Of a stretch of DNA of 64,000 nt, positions 62,242-64,000 are shown one piece after another. The stretch's first letter is position 1; each line of letters begins with the position of its first letter. The notes under the pieces were generated by a model that saw only the letters and a list, made by a program, of their open reading frames with translations, was not told where the DNA came from and did not search any database. The DNA is taken from assembly GCF_049060325.1 (NCBI RefSeq), contig NZ_JBMGPW010000007.1, positions 62,001-126,000 on the forward strand, read 5' to 3'. Source of the stretch: Vescimonas sanitatis (GTDB taxonomy: Bacteria > Bacillota > Clostridia > Oscillospirales > Oscillospiraceae). Position numbers and translations under genes: made by a program.

Positions 62242-62652
62242 ATCTCTTTCTCCTTTATGTAAATTTTTTGTCGACGTGAGGGGGTGGGCGGGGATGCGGC
62301 AACATCCCCGCCCCACTTATGGAAAAGCACGCGGCCAATGGCCGCCTCCGCTTGACAAAGGGGACCCATCTGTACAGTTTCACTGCGCAGATGGAAAGCG
62401 CACGGCGCCTCAGCTTGACAGTCGAGTTTTCCGCACCGCTTCGCTGTGTATGGCAGCGTGTCAGCCTGGCAAGGGAAATGTTTTTCATGCAGGGCATGAA
62501 AAACGGGACAGAGTGCACTCTGTCCCGCAAAAATGAAACGCTGCCCGGCGCAAAGCCGGACAGCGAACGCAATAGATACGACCCCTGCGCCACGGAAAGA
62601 CGTCGCCGCCCCCGCCGCCCGCCCAAAAGGGCCGGCCGCGAAAAAGGCGGTG
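62242..62652 (-). other. Long leader between the riboswitch terminator and the giant gene, with several hairpins
   Basis: No credible gene. Reading toward the gene on the minus strand, it holds a perfect 22-bp palindrome GGGACAGAGTGC/GCACTCTGTCCC followed by GTTTTTC (62505-62526), an immediately adjacent TTTTTCATGC/GCATGAAAAA repeat (62481-62503), a CCATCTG/CAGATGG hairpin (62367-62395), two copies of GCCTC(C/A)GCTTGACA on the plus strand (62343 and 62406), and a GGGCGGGGATG hairpin (62286-62313) 45 bp before the start codon. It looks like a composite of terminators and a repeat-derived segment. Confidence 0.55.
62505..62526 (-). terminator. Second terminator-like palindrome in the giant-gene leader
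   Basis: A perfect self-complementary 22-mer (GGGACAGAGTGC and its complement) with GTTTTTC after it on the minus strand. Confidence 0.6.
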
Positions 62653-62688
62653 CAAAAAACACCGACCTCCCATTCAGGAGGCCAGCGT
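62653..62688 (-). terminator. Riboswitch expression platform terminator
   Basis: On the minus strand GGCCTCC-6 nt-GGAGGTC, extended by CAC/GTG pairing, is followed by six T. It lies about 70 nt after the cobalamin riboswitch core. Confidence 0.7.
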
Positions 62689-62756
62689 GGTACATCTACA
62701 TGGTGGTACAAGGTTCCCGCACACGGAGAGCGCGCCCGCTGCAACTATGTCCTACA

Positions 62757-62980
62757 CAATGCAATTCTCCTGGCTCGCGCCGCGGGGGACAGCCATCCCA
62801 CCTCGTTTGCAGCCTACCTTCTCATGGGCTTACCCACAATGGCGGACTTTCGTCCCGGCGGCTCTCGCCGCTTCGGTGCATCCTTGCGCTCACAGTACCG
62901 GTCGTGCGGGGTTTGGCTACCCCTTTCCTTCTATGCCGACGCCTGGCCCGTGGTGGGCTGTACGGCCGCCGGCGACATTG
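62757..62980 (-). ncRNA. Cobalamin riboswitch
   Basis: On the minus strand the conserved blocks appear in order: AAGGAAA-GGGGTAGCCAAACCCC-GCACGACCGGTACTGTGA (the GGGAA..GGTG..AATCC..CCCGC..ACTGT core), then GCCATTGTGGG..AAGCCC..GAGAAGGTAGGC (the GCCACTG..GGGAAGGC arm), then GCGCGAGCCAGGAGAATTGC (the B12 box, consensus AGCCAGGAGACCTGCC). CAATG (62976-62980) and CATTG (62757-62761) close the outer stem. Known cobalamin riboswitches turn genes off when adenosyl- or methylcobalamin is plentiful. Confidence 0.85.
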
Positions 62981-63013
62981 GATCAACAGACTGTTTATTT
63001 ACTTGTCAGCGAC

Positions 63014-63042
63014 ATTATATTACAGGAATTGGCCGTTGTCAA
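63014..63042 (-). promoter_or_regulatory. Consensus sigma-A promoter of the riboswitch-giant gene transcript
   Basis: A perfect TTGACA and a perfect TATAAT separated by 17 bp, directly downstream of the ZIP gene stop; the start is expected near 63007. Confidence 0.92.
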
Positions 63043-63051
63043 CCCTCCTCC

Positions 63052-63786
63052 CTACCCCAATGCCACGTCCAGGATCATCATTACGGTAAAGCCCGCGGCA
63101 AAAGCCAGCGCCCCCGGGCCGGGGTCGCCGCGCGTAGGCAGCAGCTCGGCGGCCACCACATAGAGCATAGCCCCGGCGGCAAAGCCAAGCAGCCAGGGCA
63201 GCGCCGGAACGATGAGCGCCGCCGCCAGCACCGTCACGCCGGCGGCCAGCGGCTCCACCACGCCGGAGAGCACACCGCCCAGAAAGGCTCTCCCCTTCCC
63301 CGCACCGGCGGTACGCAGGGGCAGGGCCACGATGGCGCCCTCCGGCACATTCTGGATGGCGATGGCCAGCGCCAGCGTAAACGCCGCAGCGGGCGTGGCG
63401 GCTCCTGCCGCCACACATCCGGCATAGGCCGCACCCACCGCCATCCCCTCCGGGATGTTGTGCAGCGTCACCGCCAGAAGGGTCAAGGTGGTGGAACGGT
63501 CGGTAACAGCCTCCGGCAGCAGTCGCTCCAGCAGCCGCAGGAACAGCACCCCCAGCCAGAAACCGCCCGCCGCCGGAAGGAAGGACCAGCGGCCCATGTC
63601 CGCCCAGTCGATAGCGGGCAGCAGCAGGCTCCACACCGAGGCGGCGGTCATCACCCCGGCGGCGAAGCCCTCCAGCACACGGCGCAGAACGGCGGAGGGC
63701 GCTCTTCGCAGGCAGAATACGCACGCCGCACCCAGCGACGTGCCCCAGAAGGGGAGCAATATCCCCTGAAGGACAGATGATTGCAT
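63052..63786 (-). CDS. ZIP-family divalent metal transporter
   Basis: The 244-residue protein has about eight spans and the two ZIP metal-site helices: TLHNIPEGMAVG (HNIPEG) and IAIQNVPEGAIVAL (QNVPEG). It imports zinc or other divalent cations, similar to ZupT/GufA-type proteins. The ATG at 63786 is preceded by AAGGGAG; a GTG two codons earlier overlaps that site. A perfect hairpin CGGAGCCG/CGGCTCCG at 63817-63834 in the leader could be an operator. Its stop lies 10 bp before the next -35 box. Confidence 0.92.
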   Translation of the reverse strand: MQSSVLQGILLPFWGTSLGAACVFCLRRAPSAVLRRVLEGFAAGVMTAASVWSLLLPAIDWADMGRWSFLPAAGGFWLGVLFLRLLERLLPEAVTDRSTTLTLLAVTLHNIPEGMAVGAAYAGCVAAGAATPAAAFTLALAIAIQNVPEGAIVALPLRTAGAGKGRAFLGGVLSGVVEPLAAGVTVLAAALIVPALPWLLGFAAGAMLYVVAAELLPTRGDPGPGALAFAAGFTVMMILDVALG

Positions 63787-63876
63787 AGACACTCCCTTTT
63801 CCGTATCCGTAGTATGCGGAGCCGGGCGGCTCCGTACAGTCTATCCTACGCAGCGGGAAACGAAAGGTGAAAAGAC

Positions 63877-63903
63877 AAGGGCCCCGCCGAAGCGGGGGCC
63901 TTT
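63877..63903. terminator. Terminator-like hairpin right of the ZIP gene
   Basis: AAGGGCCCCGC-CGAA-GCGGGGGCCTTT, with one bulged G; probably ends a transcript that comes from beyond or runs toward the window edge. Confidence 0.5.
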
Positions 63904-63939
63904 GGGAAAATACAAAGTCATTCAAAATGCTAAGATAAG

Positions 63940-63966
63940 GCGGGAGCGCCCGAAGGGTGCTCCCGC
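63940..63966. terminator. Second hairpin near the right edge
   Basis: GCGGGAGCGCCC-GAA-GGGTGCTCCCGC, a 12-bp stem flanked by ATAAGG and CTTATT. No gene is visible between 63787 and 64000. Confidence 0.45.
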
Positions 63967-64000
63967 TGCGCGGCTTATTGCTTTATGTGAGATGCAGCTT

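Noticed and set aside
62757..62980. Reading the element as a c-di-GMP-I or RNase P RNA because of GGGACGAAAGTCC
   Set aside because: Only that short hairpin fits; the CCCGC-ACTGT core, the GCCATTG-GAAGG-GGC arm and the B12 box fit cobalamin RNA in the right order.
62238..63089. Several overlapping open frames on both strands upstream of the giant gene
   Set aside because: They cross the cobalamin riboswitch, its terminator and a palindrome; no family resemblance.

Overview
The window is a GC-rich (roughly 60%) chromosomal segment of a spore-forming, Gram-positive clostridium. SpoIID, a GerA/SpoVAF-type germination protein, RNase Y with YmdB, a MurE carrying the meso-DAP motif DNPR, ECF transport, an M-box and a cobalamin riboswitch all fit; base composition and gene style suggest the gut Oscillospirales, which is inference. 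I saw no tRNA, rRNA, phage, transposase or CRISPR array.

Layout. 1-9.05 kb (minus strand): DNA repair and transport genes: partial recD2, a small membrane protein, uvrA, a YbaK deacylase, a TraX-like protein, an EamA exporter, uvrB and radC. 9.1-14.3 kb (mostly plus): a SugE/Gdx exporter behind a terminator-bearing leader (candidate guanidine riboswitch), a TRIC-type channel, a LysR regulator, mgtE behind an M-box Mg2+ riboswitch, a Cys-rich DUF1540 protein and a split TauE/SafE permease. 14.3-19 kb (minus): spoIID, then a response regulator-histidine kinase-HtrA protease set. 19-20.5 kb: spoVAF. 20.5-28 kb (minus): asparaginase, an SbcD-like nuclease, a second YbaK, ymdB, an amidase-domain lipoprotein, rny and a murein amidase. 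28-34.2 kb (plus): rRNA methyltransferase, HAD phosphatase, MFS permease, GDPD, rsmD, coaD and a coiled-coil protein.

34.5-47.7 kb is the division and cell wall (dcw) cluster on the plus strand: mraZ-rsmH-ftsL-pbp-murE-mraY-ftsW-murG-murA-ftsQ-ftsZ. It lacks murF, murD and ftsA, carries a 99-bp tandem repeat between rsmH and ftsL, and has a hairpin that would bury the murA ribosome binding site.

47.8-63.8 kb (minus) is the most interesting part. A consensus sigma-A promoter (63014-63042) drives a long leader with a cobalamin riboswitch (62757-62980) and a terminator. It leads into a 3021-residue secreted surface protein with a DUF4430 domain (the family related to the transcobalamin C-terminal domain) and an alpha-helical repeat domain resembling prenyltransferase/intrinsic-factor barrels. 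A DUF4430 lipoprotein follows, then, from its own promoter, EcfT and a single-chain EcfA-EcfA'-S fusion. I read this as a candidate surface-capture and uptake system for cobalamin or other corrinoids. The riboswitch and protein domains are visible; the transport substrate is inferred. A ZIP metal transporter closes the window on the right.

The 62242-63051 stretch (810 bp), 34184-34670 (487 bp) and 11464-11776 (313 bp) are the only long gaps without a gene; each is filled by regulatory RNA, terminators or promoters as listed.
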